A stretch of 64,000 nt of DNA from positions 124,001 to 188,000 of the forward strand of contig CAMKEG010000005.1 in NCBI GenBank assembly GCA_946411505.1, written 5' to 3'. The translations under genes were made by a program, and so were the position numbers. This document shows positions 30,938 through 40,006 of the stretch, one piece after another. The stretch's first letter is position 1. Every line of letters starts with the position of its first letter. This DNA comes from an uncultured Treponema sp. (GTDB lineage Bacteria > Spirochaetota > Spirochaetia > Treponematales > Treponemataceae). The notes under the pieces are model-generated. The model was given only the letters and a program-made list of their open reading frames with translations, searched no databases and was not told where the DNA came from.

Positions 30938-32452
30938 ATGCAAAGTCCTAAAATTTGCCTGACGCTTACAGGAAAAACGATTAGAGAAAATTTGGATTTG
31001 GTTCGCCGCTACAGGCCTTATGTTGACTTGTTGGAGCTGCGCGCCGATTTTCTTGACGAAGACGAAAGCCTTCATGTCAGAAAGTTTCCTGAGCTGGCCA
31101 GAATGCCTTGCATTTTGACTATACGGCGCCGCGTTGACGGCGGAAAATATGTCGCGGGCGAAAGTTCAAGGACGATGCTTTTTGCGCGCGCGATGGCTTT
31201 TGCCGACGACCAAAATCCCGAGCGCAATTTTCAGTACGTTGACTTTGAGGAAGACTTTCACGTTCCAAGCTTGCAGGACGCGGCGCTCGCTTTTGGCACA
31301 AAAATAATCCGCAGCTTTCACAGCATGAACGAGCCGGTCCACGACATCATAAAGCGCTGCGACGAAATGCGAAAGACAGGCTACGAGATTCCAAAAATCG
31401 CCTTTATGCCAAAAACTTTGGCCGACGTAAAAAACCTTTTTTACGAAACGCGCGACTTTACAAAGTATGAGCACATTCTTTGCGCGATGGGGCCGATGGG
31501 AATTGTTTCAAGAATCTTGGCGTTCAAGACCCATTCTTTTTTGACCTACACTTCCGCCGACACTGTTGACAACGAGTTGAAGACAATCGGGCACATCGAC
31601 CCGATAATGATGAACCAAGTTTATCATTTTAAGGATTTAAACGAAAAGACCGCGATTTACGGAATCACAGGTTGGCCGCTTTTAAAAACTGGCAGCCCCG
31701 TCTTGCACAACCAGGGCTATGTCAACCATTTTATGAACGCGGTCTACATTCCAATTCCGTCGGACGACATTCAGGAGACGATTGACTTTGCCAACGAGAT
31801 TGGAGTGCGCGGAATGTCCGTCACCGTTCCGCACAAGGAAACTGTCGTTCACGAACTTTTTGAAGTGGACGAGCGCGTCAAGTGCATTTGCGCCTCCAAC
31901 ACAATCGTCCGCAAAAACGACAAGTGGTACGGCTACAACACCGACTGCACAGGTTTTTCAAAAGCCCTTTTAAATTTTACTGGCCTAAAAAACTTAAAGC
32001 ATAAACGAATCGCCATCATAGGAGCGGGCGGCGCCAGCCGGGCAATCGCTTACGCCGTCAAAATGCTGGGCGGAAAGGCTTGCGTCTTTAACAGGACGCC
32101 CTTGCGCGCAAAAGCTGTGGCCGACATGTTTGGCTTTGAGTACTCGCAGCTTTCCGCCGACGCGATTCCTTTGATTGAAAAATATTCCGACATCATTGTC
32201 CAAACAACTTCCGTGGGCATGAACTCCACCGAGCCGAGCAACTCCCAAAACGATCCGCTTTCATTCTATCGTTGGACTGGAAACGAAATTTTGTTTGACA
32301 TAATCTACACGCCAAAAGTCACTCCGATTATGGAGCGGGCGCAGGAAGCCGGCTGCATGGTTTGCAACGGCGAGGACATGTTGAAATATCAAGGATACGA
32401 ACAGTTTAAAATATTTACCGGAGTCGATTATGAAGAAACTAAGTCAGAATGA
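30938..32452 (+). CDS. aroDE: Bifunctional 3-dehydroquinate dehydratase / shikimate dehydrogenase
   Basis: 504 residues. The N-terminal part (about 1-220) is type I dehydroquinase: LLELRADFL, a Schiff-base lysine in IPKIAFMPKT, and KIIRSFH with the catalytic His. The C-terminal part (about 230-500) is shikimate dehydrogenase: YGITGWPLLKTGSPVLHN, MSVTVPHKE (catalytic Lys), ASNTIV, YNTDCTGF, and the Rossmann loop IIGAGGASRAIAYAV. The fusion makes shikimate from dehydroquinate in one chain. It starts 4 bases after the PASTA stop and overlaps rpiA by 23 bases. Confidence 0.95.
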   Translation: MQSPKICLTLTGKTIRENLDLVRRYRPYVDLLELRADFLDEDESLHVRKFPELARMPCILTIRRRVDGGKYVAGESSRTMLFARAMAFADDQNPERNFQYVDFEEDFHVPSLQDAALAFGTKIIRSFHSMNEPVHDIIKRCDEMRKTGYEIPKIAFMPKTLADVKNLFYETRDFTKYEHILCAMGPMGIVSRILAFKTHSFLTYTSADTVDNELKTIGHIDPIMMNQVYHFKDLNEKTAIYGITGWPLLKTGSPVLHNQGYVNHFMNAVYIPIPSDDIQETIDFANEIGVRGMSVTVPHKETVVHELFEVDERVKCICASNTIVRKNDKWYGYNTDCTGFSKALLNFTGLKNLKHKRIAIIGAGGASRAIAYAVKMLGGKACVFNRTPLRAKAVADMFGFEYSQLSADAIPLIEKYSDIIVQTTSVGMNSTEPSNSQNDPLSFYRWTGNEILFDIIYTPKVTPIMERAQEAGCMVCNGEDMLKYQGYEQFKIFTGVDYEETKSE

Positions 32453-33152
32453 GCAAAAGGAACTTGTGGCGCGGACAGCCGTTGACACGCTTATCGAACA
32501 GAAAAAAATTTTTAGCGGAATGAAAATAGGCCTTGGCACCGGCTCCACCGCGATGCCCGCTGTCCGCCGTCTGGCCGAGCGCATCGCCGACGGAACTTTG
32601 AAGGACATAAAGGCCGTCGTCACAAGCTTTCAGACGCAATTGGCCTGCGAGGATTTTGGAATTCCGGTTTATTCTTTGAACGACAAGGCGATTGGCGGAA
32701 AGTTGGACTTGGCCATTGACGGCGCCGACGAAATTTCTCCCGACAAGGCTGTCATAAAGGGCGGCGGCGCGGCGCTCCTTCGCGAAAAGATTGTCGAATA
32801 CAACGCAAAGACTTTTGTAGTCATCGGCGACTCTTCAAAGGCCGTCAAGTCGCTCGGAACAAAATTTCCCTTGCCGGTCGAGATAATCGCCGACGCCCGA
32901 GTTCCGGTTGAGAAGGCGATTGAAAAACTTGGCGGAAAGTGCGTCCTGCGCCAGGGCGTCCGAAAGGCCGGCCCTGTCATCACCGACAACGGAAACCAAA
33001 TCCTTGACGTCTTGTGGGAAAAGCCGGTCGACCCAAAAATTATGGAAAAGAAAATCAATGAAATTGTCGGCGTTGTTGAAAACGGCTTTTTCACCAAGAA
33101 CCGGCCGATTGTTTTTGTAGCCCAAGAAGACGGAAGTGTTCGCTCCCTTTGA
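32430..33152 (+). CDS. rpiA: Ribose-5-phosphate isomerase A
   Basis: 240 residues. Interconverts ribose 5-phosphate and ribulose 5-phosphate in the pentose phosphate pathway. Motifs: IGLGTGSTA phosphate loop (residues 34-42), DLAIDGADE, IKGGGAALLREK (catalytic Glu and Lys), and VITDNGNQILD near the end. It overlaps aroDE by 23 bases and the next gene by 17 bases, both in different frames, which suggests strict translational coupling. Confidence 0.95.
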   Translation: MKKLSQNEQKELVARTAVDTLIEQKKIFSGMKIGLGTGSTAMPAVRRLAERIADGTLKDIKAVVTSFQTQLACEDFGIPVYSLNDKAIGGKLDLAIDGADEISPDKAVIKGGGAALLREKIVEYNAKTFVVIGDSSKAVKSLGTKFPLPVEIIADARVPVEKAIEKLGGKCVLRQGVRKAGPVITDNGNQILDVLWEKPVDPKIMEKKINEIVGVVENGFFTKNRPIVFVAQEDGSVRSL

Positions 33153-34422
33153 CGAGACAAAGGCGCGCCAAGTTTGCCAAAAAATGATGGAGGACTTGGA
33201 GCGCGACGGCTGCGAATGGACTGGAATGTTCGGCGCCCTTGTTTGCCAAGACGCGGCCGGAAACGAAGTCGTCCTTCGCGCCTTTAGCGGCTCCTACGAA
33301 GGTAGCTGGAAGCGCGACGGCTGGGCTCCTCCGCTTTTTGACGAGGAAAAATACAAGGCGGCAATCCTTCCCAACGACAAAAAAATTCACGAGCTTAGCG
33401 AAATTCCTGCGAACGAAAGCCCCGAACAAAAGGCCGCTCGCGACAAAGAGCGCCTCGCGCTTTGCAACGAAACGCTCCAAAAAATTTATTCCCTTTACAG
33501 CTTTTGTTGCTTTGACCAAAAATGGCGGACCTTTGACGACATTTCCAAAGAAAAACTTTTGCCCACCGGCACCGGCGACTGCTCGGCTCCAAAACTTTTG
33601 AGCCATGCCTTTAGCTTGGGCCTGCGGCCAATAAGCCTTGCCGAATTTTATTGGGGAAAGCCCAACAGCCGCCTTGTTCCAAAAACTTTTTATCCGCCCT
33701 GCGACGAAAAGTGTTCCTTTATCTTGCCCGTGATTTTGGGCCTAAAAATCATTTACCGCGACCAAAACATTTTGGTTGTCGATAAGCCGAGCGGCCTTTT
33801 GTCGGTTCCGGGACGCGGGCCTGACAAGCAAGATTGCGTAGTTACGCGGGCGCAAAAACTTTTTCCGCAAATGATAAAGCAGCCCAGCGTCCACCGCTTG
33901 GACATGGACACAAGCGGCCTTATGGTTCTTGCCTTTGACGACGAAAGCCATCGCGCCCTTAACGCGCAGTTTGAAAAGCGTCTTGTCAAAAAAAATTACG
34001 TCGCGGTTTTGGACGGTGTTATAAAAGAACAAGAAGGGCGCGTGGAACTAAAACATCGGGTTGACCTGGAAAATCGGCCGCGGCAAATTTTGGACGAGCT
34101 TTACGGAAAACTTGCCGTTACTGAATGGAAGCGTCTAAGGGTTTGGACTCGCCGCGACGGGGTGGGAAAAGAACGCAAGGCGACAAGCGTTTTGTTCACG
34201 CCGCTTACCGGCCGCACGCACCAATTGCGCGTGGCCGCGGCCTTCGCTCTTGGCGCTCCGATTGTCGGCGACAATTTGTACGGAAGGGAAGAGGAAAGTG
34301 TTGGTAATGTCGATGGCGGCGCGAGCGGCCGGCTGCTCTTGCACGCCTGCGATTTGGTTTTTGCGCATCCGATTACCGGGCAGGAAATGCGCTTCCATTC
34401 CGAGCCGGATTTTGCCTATTAG
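33136..34422 (+). CDS. RluA family RNA pseudouridine synthase with N-terminal extension
   Basis: 428 residues. The catalytic domain (about 200-428) has the invariant VHRLDMDTSGLMVLA with the nucleophilic Asp, KNYVAVLDG, and LTGRTHQLRVAAA. The first 190 residues form an extra domain with TGTGDCSAPKLLSHAFSLGLRP and AEFYWG, found in a subgroup of RluA proteins in many bacteria; its role is unknown. The target RNA cannot be told. The start is GTG 33136 inside the end of rpiA; no later start gives the whole N-terminal domain. It ends 68 bases before the converging era gene. Confidence 0.88.
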   Translation: MFAPFDETKARQVCQKMMEDLERDGCEWTGMFGALVCQDAAGNEVVLRAFSGSYEGSWKRDGWAPPLFDEEKYKAAILPNDKKIHELSEIPANESPEQKAARDKERLALCNETLQKIYSLYSFCCFDQKWRTFDDISKEKLLPTGTGDCSAPKLLSHAFSLGLRPISLAEFYWGKPNSRLVPKTFYPPCDEKCSFILPVILGLKIIYRDQNILVVDKPSGLLSVPGRGPDKQDCVVTRAQKLFPQMIKQPSVHRLDMDTSGLMVLAFDDESHRALNAQFEKRLVKKNYVAVLDGVIKEQEGRVELKHRVDLENRPRQILDELYGKLAVTEWKRLRVWTRRDGVGKERKATSVLFTPLTGRTHQLRVAAAFALGAPIVGDNLYGREEESVGNVDGGASGRLLLHACDLVFAHPITGQEMRFHSEPDFAY

Positions 34423-34490
34423 GCCGCGGCTTCTTTGGCGTGCGAACGATTTTTGTCGCGGCGCTTCTTGGGCTTGCGACTGCTTGCGAG

Positions 34491-35384
34491 CTATTTTAAA
34501 AGGCGCGAGAGGCGGTCGTCCTTTTGCCGCCAGTTTTTGTCAACTTTAACTTGCAAGTCCAAGTCGATTTTGTATTCAAAAATCTCGCTCAGTTTTTTGA
34601 GCGACTCCATGCGTATGGTCTTAATCATCGAGGCGCCTTTTCCGATTACGATTCCTTTTTGGCTTTCGCGCTCGACGCACAAAAATGCGCGGACCCAAAG
34701 CTTTTTTCCGTCGTTTTTGAATTCGGCGTCGGCGATTTCAACGTAAATCGCGTGGGGGATTTCCTGCTCCAAGCGGTTGATTGCCTCGCCGCGAATGACT
34801 TCCGCGATTCTAAATTCCACTTCTTGGTCGGTGTAAAAGCCTTCCGGGTAAAGATTCGGCTGGGCTGGAGCTATGGCGTAAAGCGCTCGCAAAAGGTCTT
34901 CCACGCCGGCGTCGGTTTTTGCCGAGATGGAGTAAAAGCGTTCGCTTGGAATTTCTGGCAGCGCTTTTGCGACAAAGTTCTTGCAGGCCAAAATGTCGGC
35001 TTCCGGCAGGTCGCATTTGTTGGCGGCCACGATTGTCTTTGCGGCGTAGGGACGGACAAGTTCGGAAATTAAAAGTTCCTCCTCTCCGCCTTCGCGCGTG
35101 GCGTCCAGCAAGTAGAGGACCGCGTCCGCGCCGTCAAGCTGGTCCTTTGCGGTTTGCTGCAAAATCAAGTTCAGCTTTTTTTCGGACTTGTGGTAGCCAG
35201 GCGTGTCCACAAAAACCAATTGGCCCAGCGACGTGTTCACGATTCCGCGAATCGCGTTCCTTGTTGTTTGCGGAATCGGCGAGACGATTGAGACGTTTTC
35301 TTGGCAAGCGTCGTTCAAAAATGTTGATTTTCCCGCGCTGGGGCGGCCGATTATTACGACCAAGGCGCATTTCTTTTCTTCCAT
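34491..35384 (-). CDS. era: GTPase Era
   Basis: 297 residues. Essential GTPase for 16S rRNA and 30S maturation. G1 is GRPSAGKST (residues 13-21) where nearly all Era proteins read GRPNVGKST, a double N-V to S-A change next to the catalytic loop. G3 is DTPGYH, G4 is NKCD, and G5 is SAKTDAG. The KH domain (about 200-297) holds GKGASMIKTI, the GxxG-type RNA loop, and RAFLCVERESQKGIVIG. It is transcribed away from prfA, sharing a 63-base gap, with TATACT 9 bases before its ATG. Confidence 0.95.
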   Translation of the reverse strand: MEEKKCALVVIIGRPSAGKSTFLNDACQENVSIVSPIPQTTRNAIRGIVNTSLGQLVFVDTPGYHKSEKKLNLILQQTAKDQLDGADAVLYLLDATREGGEEELLISELVRPYAAKTIVAANKCDLPEADILACKNFVAKALPEIPSERFYSISAKTDAGVEDLLRALYAIAPAQPNLYPEGFYTDQEVEFRIAEVIRGEAINRLEQEIPHAIYVEIADAEFKNDGKKLWVRAFLCVERESQKGIVIGKGASMIKTIRMESLKKLSEIFEYKIDLDLQVKVDKNWRQKDDRLSRLLK

Positions 35385-35409
35385 AATAGAATCAGTATAA
35401 TAAATTTAG

Positions 35410-35438
35410 TTGAAAAATTCTATAAGAAGCGCTATACT
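35410..35438 (+). promoter_or_regulatory. Promoter of prfA
   Basis: TTGAAA (35410-35415), a 17-bp spacer ending GCGC, TATACT (35433-35438), then 9 bases to ATG 35448, again with no room for a ribosome site. Confidence 0.65.
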
Positions 35439-35447
35439 TTAGCGATT

Positions 35448-36536
35448 ATGGACCTACTGAAAAAATTGGAAGATTGCGCCCAGCGCTATGAGACTGTAAA
35501 AGAGCAAATTCTTGACCCCGCGCTTGTAAAAGACCAAAAAAAATACAAAGAAGTAATGCGCGAAAACAACTATTTGAGCGAACTTTGCGCGCTTTACGAC
35601 GAATACAAAAAAATCCTGAACGGAATTGAAGAAGACAAAAAAATCATAACGGAAGAAGACGACGCGGACATGAAGGAAATGGCCCGCGAAGAGCTCAAGG
35701 CCTATGAAGAAGAGCAGCCCAAGATGGAAGAGCGAATCAAGATGAAGTTGATTCCGCCGGATCCTCTTGACGAAAAGAACATCATTTTGGAAATCCGTTC
35801 TGCCGCCGGCGGAGACGAAGCCAGCCTTTTTGCGCGCGAGCTTTGGGAAATGTACTGCCACTTGGCGGAACGCCGGGGCTGGAAAACCGAGACGATGGAA
35901 GCGCAGGAAACCGAAGTCGGCGGCTTTAACAAAATCGTCACTTCCATCAGCGGAAAATTTGTTTACGGAACCTTGCGCTGGGAGTCAGGCGTTCACCGCG
36001 TCCAGCGCGTTCCGCAAACGGAAAGCCAAGGCCGCTTGCAAACTTCAACCGCAACCGTCGCCGTTTTGCCGGAAGCGGAAGAGACTGACATTGACATCAA
36101 TCCAAACGACGTGCGCGTTGACGTAATGCGCGCCGGAGGTCCTGGCGGCCAGTGCGTAAACACAACCGACTCGGCCGTGCGCCTTACCCACATTCCTACG
36201 GGAATCGTCGTAATCCAGCAGGACGAAAAATCGCAAATAAAGAACAAGGCAAAGGCCTGGCGTGTTTTGCGCGCCCGCCTCTTTGAATTGGAAGAAAGCA
36301 AAAAGAACGCCGAGCGCGCCGACGCAAGAAAAAGCATGGTCGGCTCCGGCGCCCGTTCCGAAAAAATTCGCACTTACAACTTTCCGCAAGACCGCGTGAC
36401 AGACCACAGAATAAATTACAGCGCGCACAACTTGCCCTCCTTTATGATGGGCAACATGGACGACATGCTTGACGCGCTGAACGTATACGCAAAGGAAGAG
36501 CAGTTAAAGGCTGACGTCAGCGAACTTGGAGCGTAA
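35448..36536 (+). CDS. prfA: Peptide chain release factor 1
   Basis: 362 residues. Reads UAA and UAG stop codons. The anticodon-like tripeptide is PQT in VQRVPQTESQGR, and the catalytic loop is GGPGGQCVNTTDSAVR; the GGQ triad is intact, though RF1 usually has A before the second GGQ Gly and His after Gln. The N-terminal helical domain and the C-terminal tail are normal in length. The stop codon overlaps the start of the next gene (TAATG), which encodes a signalling protein, and the methyltransferase that modifies the GGQ glutamine comes directly after that. Confidence 0.95.
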   Translation: MDLLKKLEDCAQRYETVKEQILDPALVKDQKKYKEVMRENNYLSELCALYDEYKKILNGIEEDKKIITEEDDADMKEMAREELKAYEEEQPKMEERIKMKLIPPDPLDEKNIILEIRSAAGGDEASLFARELWEMYCHLAERRGWKTETMEAQETEVGGFNKIVTSISGKFVYGTLRWESGVHRVQRVPQTESQGRLQTSTATVAVLPEAEETDIDINPNDVRVDVMRAGGPGGQCVNTTDSAVRLTHIPTGIVVIQQDEKSQIKNKAKAWRVLRARLFELEESKKNAERADARKSMVGSGARSEKIRTYNFPQDRVTDHRINYSAHNLPSFMMGNMDDMLDALNVYAKEEQLKADVSELGA

Positions 36537-39500
36537 TGACTTTACCAACGATTTTGCTTTTGGACGACGAGAAGGACAATCTCTTAAACCTGAAAAAGAT
36601 TCTGGAAAGAAAATTTTTCATATTGTTCACGTCGTCCGTAAATGAAGCGGCGCAGTTTTTAAAGACAAATCCCAATTTGATAAGCGCCGTTTGCGTTTCG
36701 GCCGATTTGGGCCAATCGTCGGTTTCAAGCTCGTCGCAGAGCGTCTTTGTTGATTTTTTGCGCAATGTCCAATCTTACGCTTGGTCCGCGCACATTCCGA
36801 TTATCGTAAGCTCAAGGCGGCACTCGGAGAAGGCCGAGCTGGAGGCGATGGAAAACGGCGCCGTGGATTTTGTTCATGAGCCGTATGACGAGCAAATAGT
36901 TTTGCGCCGCTTTGAAAACGTAATCCGCTTGCGTGAAACTTCCATCACGATGAACACCGTGAGCCGCGATGACTTGACTGGCCTTTACTCAAAGCCGTAC
37001 TTTTTGGTTCAGGCGCAAAAAATTTTGGAAAAGCGCGGAGACAAAAATTACGACATTATTTGCATCGACATCGAGCGCTTTAAGTTGGTCAACGACATTT
37101 GCGGCATTGAGATTGGCAACAAGATTTTGCGCAGTGTCGGCCAGTTGATTTTGGACGAAGCCAAAAACTGGAATGGAATCGCCGGCCACTTTTCTGAAGA
37201 CGTGTTCTTTGTTTTGTGCGAACGTCCTGACTCTTTTGGCGAAGAGGGCTTCAGGAAAAACATTGACAAGTTAAATTCCATTGAAGAGGTTAAGCGCTTT
37301 AACTTGCATTTGCGCTTGGTTTTTGGCCTTTATAAGGTCCACAACCTTAGGACTCCAATTTCTGTGATGTGCGACAGGGCGCAGATGGCCGCAGAAAAAG
37401 TCAAGGGACATTACGGAGTCTATTACTGCTACTACGACGATTCAATCCGCAAGAAAATGATTGTCGAGCAAAAAATTGCCGGCAGCATGGAAAGCGCATT
37501 GAAAAATCGCGAGTTCTTGGTTTACTACCAGCCCAAATACGATTTGGCGACGGAGACAATCGCCGGAGCGGAAGCGCTCGTCCGGTGGCGCAGCAAGGAA
37601 ATGGGCTTGATGTCGCCCGCGGACTTCATTCCGCTTTTTGAAAAGAACGGCTTCATCACGCGGATGGACATGTTTGTGTGGGAGAAGGTTTGCATTGATT
37701 TGCGCGCCTGGCTTTCTGCCGGAAACAAAATTGTTCCTGTAAGCGTGAATGTCAGTCGCGCCGATTTGCTCAACCCCAGCTTGGTTTCTACCCTTACAAA
37801 CCTTATAAAAAAATACGACATTCCCCCAAAGTTCCTGCACTTGGAAATCACCGAAAGCGCCTACACGGAAGACCCCGAACAAATCCTAAAAGTCATTTAC
37901 GAACTTAGAAAGCATGACTTTATGATTGAGATGGACGACTTTGGTTCGGGCTATTCTTCTTTGAACATGCTGAGCGAAATGCCGATTGACATTCTTAAGC
38001 TTGACATGAACTTTGTCCGAAACGAGATGGAGAGGACAAACGGCAAGGGAATCTTGAGCTACATCATAAGCCTTGCCAATTGGCTCAACCTTAAGGTCGT
38101 GGCCGAAGGCGTCGAGACAAAAGGTCAGGTCACGCAGCTTAAGGACATGGGCTGCGCCTACGTTCAGGGCTATTATTTTTCAAAGCCCCTTGACCGCGAC
38201 GAATTTTTCTCGCTCTTAAGAAAGTCAAAAATTACCGACATGAACGCGCCAAAAACTCACGGCGTGGACAACTTGACAAAGGCCAACATCGAGGGAGCCC
38301 TATTTGAAGAGAGCGACAACGACAACGGAGTGATGCTTGTCGTTGACGATGTCGAGTCCAGCCGAATGATTTTGGCGGAAATGTTCAAGAAAGAGTATGA
38401 GATCGCTTTGGCCTCAAACGGCGTTGAAGCTTGGAAATACATTGAAGCCAATTACGAAAAAATCAGCATCGTTCTTTTGGACTTGGTCATGCCGGTCATG
38501 AACGGCTACGAGGTGCTGAGAAAAATTCGCAACGACGAAAGAACAAAGGCGCTTCCTGTAATCGTCACTTCGCAAGGCGAGGAGGATTGCGAGCAAAAGG
38601 CCTTTGAACTTAACGCCGACGACTTTTTGCAAAAGCCTTACAACGCCAACATCATGCGACATCGCGTAAGAAACGTCGTCGCCCACTCAATCGTAAAAAG
38701 GCTTGAGGAAGAAAAGACTTTAACCAAAAAACTTTTGGAAATTGAACGGCAAGCCCGCTCCGATTTTTTGACGGGTCTGGACAACAGGACTATTTTGGAA
38801 AAGTCCGTCGGCGAATTTTTTGTAAAAAGTTCAAGCTACGACGCCGTGTTCATCAGCCTGGACATCGACGACTTTAAGACGGTCAACGACACTTACGGAC
38901 ATTTGACTGGCGACGAGACGATAAAAAAAGTCGCGGTCATTCTTTCAAATTTCTTTGACAAAAAAACTTGCGTCTGCCGAATGGGCGGCGATGAGTTTGC
39001 GGTTTTCATTCCAAGAAAGTATTCCAAGGAAGAGCTTGACGAAATGTTGACCAACTTGAACATCGCGCTGCGTTTTAGCGTGGAGCGTTTTAACGTCACT
39101 TGCTCTATGGGCGTCGCCGTCGCCCCTGATTACGGAATGGACTATCAGACTTTGTACAGCAACTCGGACATGGCGCTTTTGGCCGCCAAGCGTTACGGAA
39201 AAAATCAGTTCAACATTTTTTCGGGCCAGAGCGTTTTGCCGTCTTATGTCTTTTACCGGAACATGGACTGGCTTTTGGACGAGTTTTCGGACGCGGTTTA
39301 CGTTTGCTACGCGGAAAACTACGATTTGCTTTATGTGAACAAGGTTGCGTGCAAAATTTGCGGAAAAGAAAAAAAAGATTGCATCGGAAAAAAATGCTAC
39401 AATGTTTTGTGGGGCCGTGACGCGCCGTGCGATTTTTGCATTAAGGAAGAAGGCGTTTACCGCGACTTTGTGCAAAAGAACATTTTTCCCGAGGCCGGCA

Positions 39501-40006
39501 AATCCACTTGTTACACTATGCGCGCCAAGGTTGTCAATTGGAGCGGATTTGACGCGCGCATACAATACATGCGCGAAAGCACATTTAACGCAAATCTCGC
39601 CAACACCCTGAAAGAAACTATGATTTATTCCGCGCGCGACTTGGACAAGCTTCCCAGCGGCGCTTTAAGAATTGACGCCACTTTTGCCGACGACCAGCTT
39701 TATTCCACCAACACGACTTTGTTCGAGATGTTCGGCTACGACAAGGAAGAGTTTGAGGACAAGTTTGAAAACAAATTCTCAAAGTTTGTTTGTGAACAAG
39801 ACTTGGAGCAAACGATTGAAAAAATAAAGGAACAGGCCCAAGAAAAAGATTTGGTTCTTGTGAAATTTCGCGTGGAAAGCGTTGACGAAAGTTTGCGCCA
39901 AGTCGGAGCCTGCGGCCGTGTCTTTGACGGAAGGGACGGACGGCGCTGGATTTTCTTTAACGTTGTTCCCGTCGAGTTGTTGCGCTCAATCGCTCCGGAA
40001 AATTAA
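36536..40006 (+). CDS. Multidomain cyclic-di-GMP protein: REC-GGDEF-EAL-REC-GGDEF-PAS
   Basis: 1156 residues, cytoplasmic. Domains: a receiver (1-125) with the acidic pair LLLDDE but Ser in place of the phospho-Asp (VCVSADLG); a degenerate GGDEF (about 140-300) with SEDVF near 220; an EAL (about 310-555) with EALVRW, LEITES, DDFGSGYSS, LKLD and AEGVET intact, so a likely active phosphodiesterase; a full receiver (about 598-715) with Asp649 in LLDLVMPVMNG and QKPY; an intact GGDEF (about 735-895, RMGGDEFAVF near 817), lacking an RxxD inhibitory site; and one or two PAS-like domains (905-1156). The first PAS has CGKEKKDCIGKKCYN and PCDFC, a Cys cluster suited to redox or metal sensing. It can probably both make and break c-di-GMP. 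It lies between prfA (1-base overlap) and prmC (no gap). Confidence 0.9.
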   Translation: MTLPTILLLDDEKDNLLNLKKILERKFFILFTSSVNEAAQFLKTNPNLISAVCVSADLGQSSVSSSSQSVFVDFLRNVQSYAWSAHIPIIVSSRRHSEKAELEAMENGAVDFVHEPYDEQIVLRRFENVIRLRETSITMNTVSRDDLTGLYSKPYFLVQAQKILEKRGDKNYDIICIDIERFKLVNDICGIEIGNKILRSVGQLILDEAKNWNGIAGHFSEDVFFVLCERPDSFGEEGFRKNIDKLNSIEEVKRFNLHLRLVFGLYKVHNLRTPISVMCDRAQMAAEKVKGHYGVYYCYYDDSIRKKMIVEQKIAGSMESALKNREFLVYYQPKYDLATETIAGAEALVRWRSKEMGLMSPADFIPLFEKNGFITRMDMFVWEKVCIDLRAWLSAGNKIVPVSVNVSRADLLNPSLVSTLTNLIKKYDIPPKFLHLEITESAYTEDPEQILKVIYELRKHDFMIEMDDFGSGYSSLNMLSEMPIDILKLDMNFVRNEMERTNGKGILSYIISLANWLNLKVVAEGVETKGQVTQLKDMGCAYVQGYYFSKPLDRDEFFSLLRKSKITDMNAPKTHGVDNLTKANIEGALFEESDNDNGVMLVVDDVESSRMILAEMFKKEYEIALASNGVEAWKYIEANYEKISIVLLDLVMPVMNGYEVLRKIRNDERTKALPVIVTSQGEEDCEQKAFELNADDFLQKPYNANIMRHRVRNVVAHSIVKRLEEEKTLTKKLLEIERQARSDFLTGLDNRTILEKSVGEFFVKSSSYDAVFISLDIDDFKTVNDTYGHLTGDETIKKVAVILSNFFDKKTCVCRMGGDEFAVFIPRKYSKEELDEMLTNLNIALRFSVERFNVTCSMGVAVAPDYGMDYQTLYSNSDMALLAAKRYGKNQFNIFSGQSVLPSYVFYRNMDWLLDEFSDAVYVCYAENYDLLYVNKVACKICGKEKKDCIGKKCYNVLWGRDAPCDFCIKEEGVYRDFVQKNIFPEAGKSTCYTMRAKVVNWSGFDARIQYMRESTFNANLANTLKETMIYSARDLDKLPSGALRIDATFADDQLYSTNTTLFEMFGYDKEEFEDKFENKFSKFVCEQDLEQTIEKIKEQAQEKDLVLVKFRVESVDESLRQVGACGRVFDGRDGRRWIFFNVVPVELLRSIAPEN

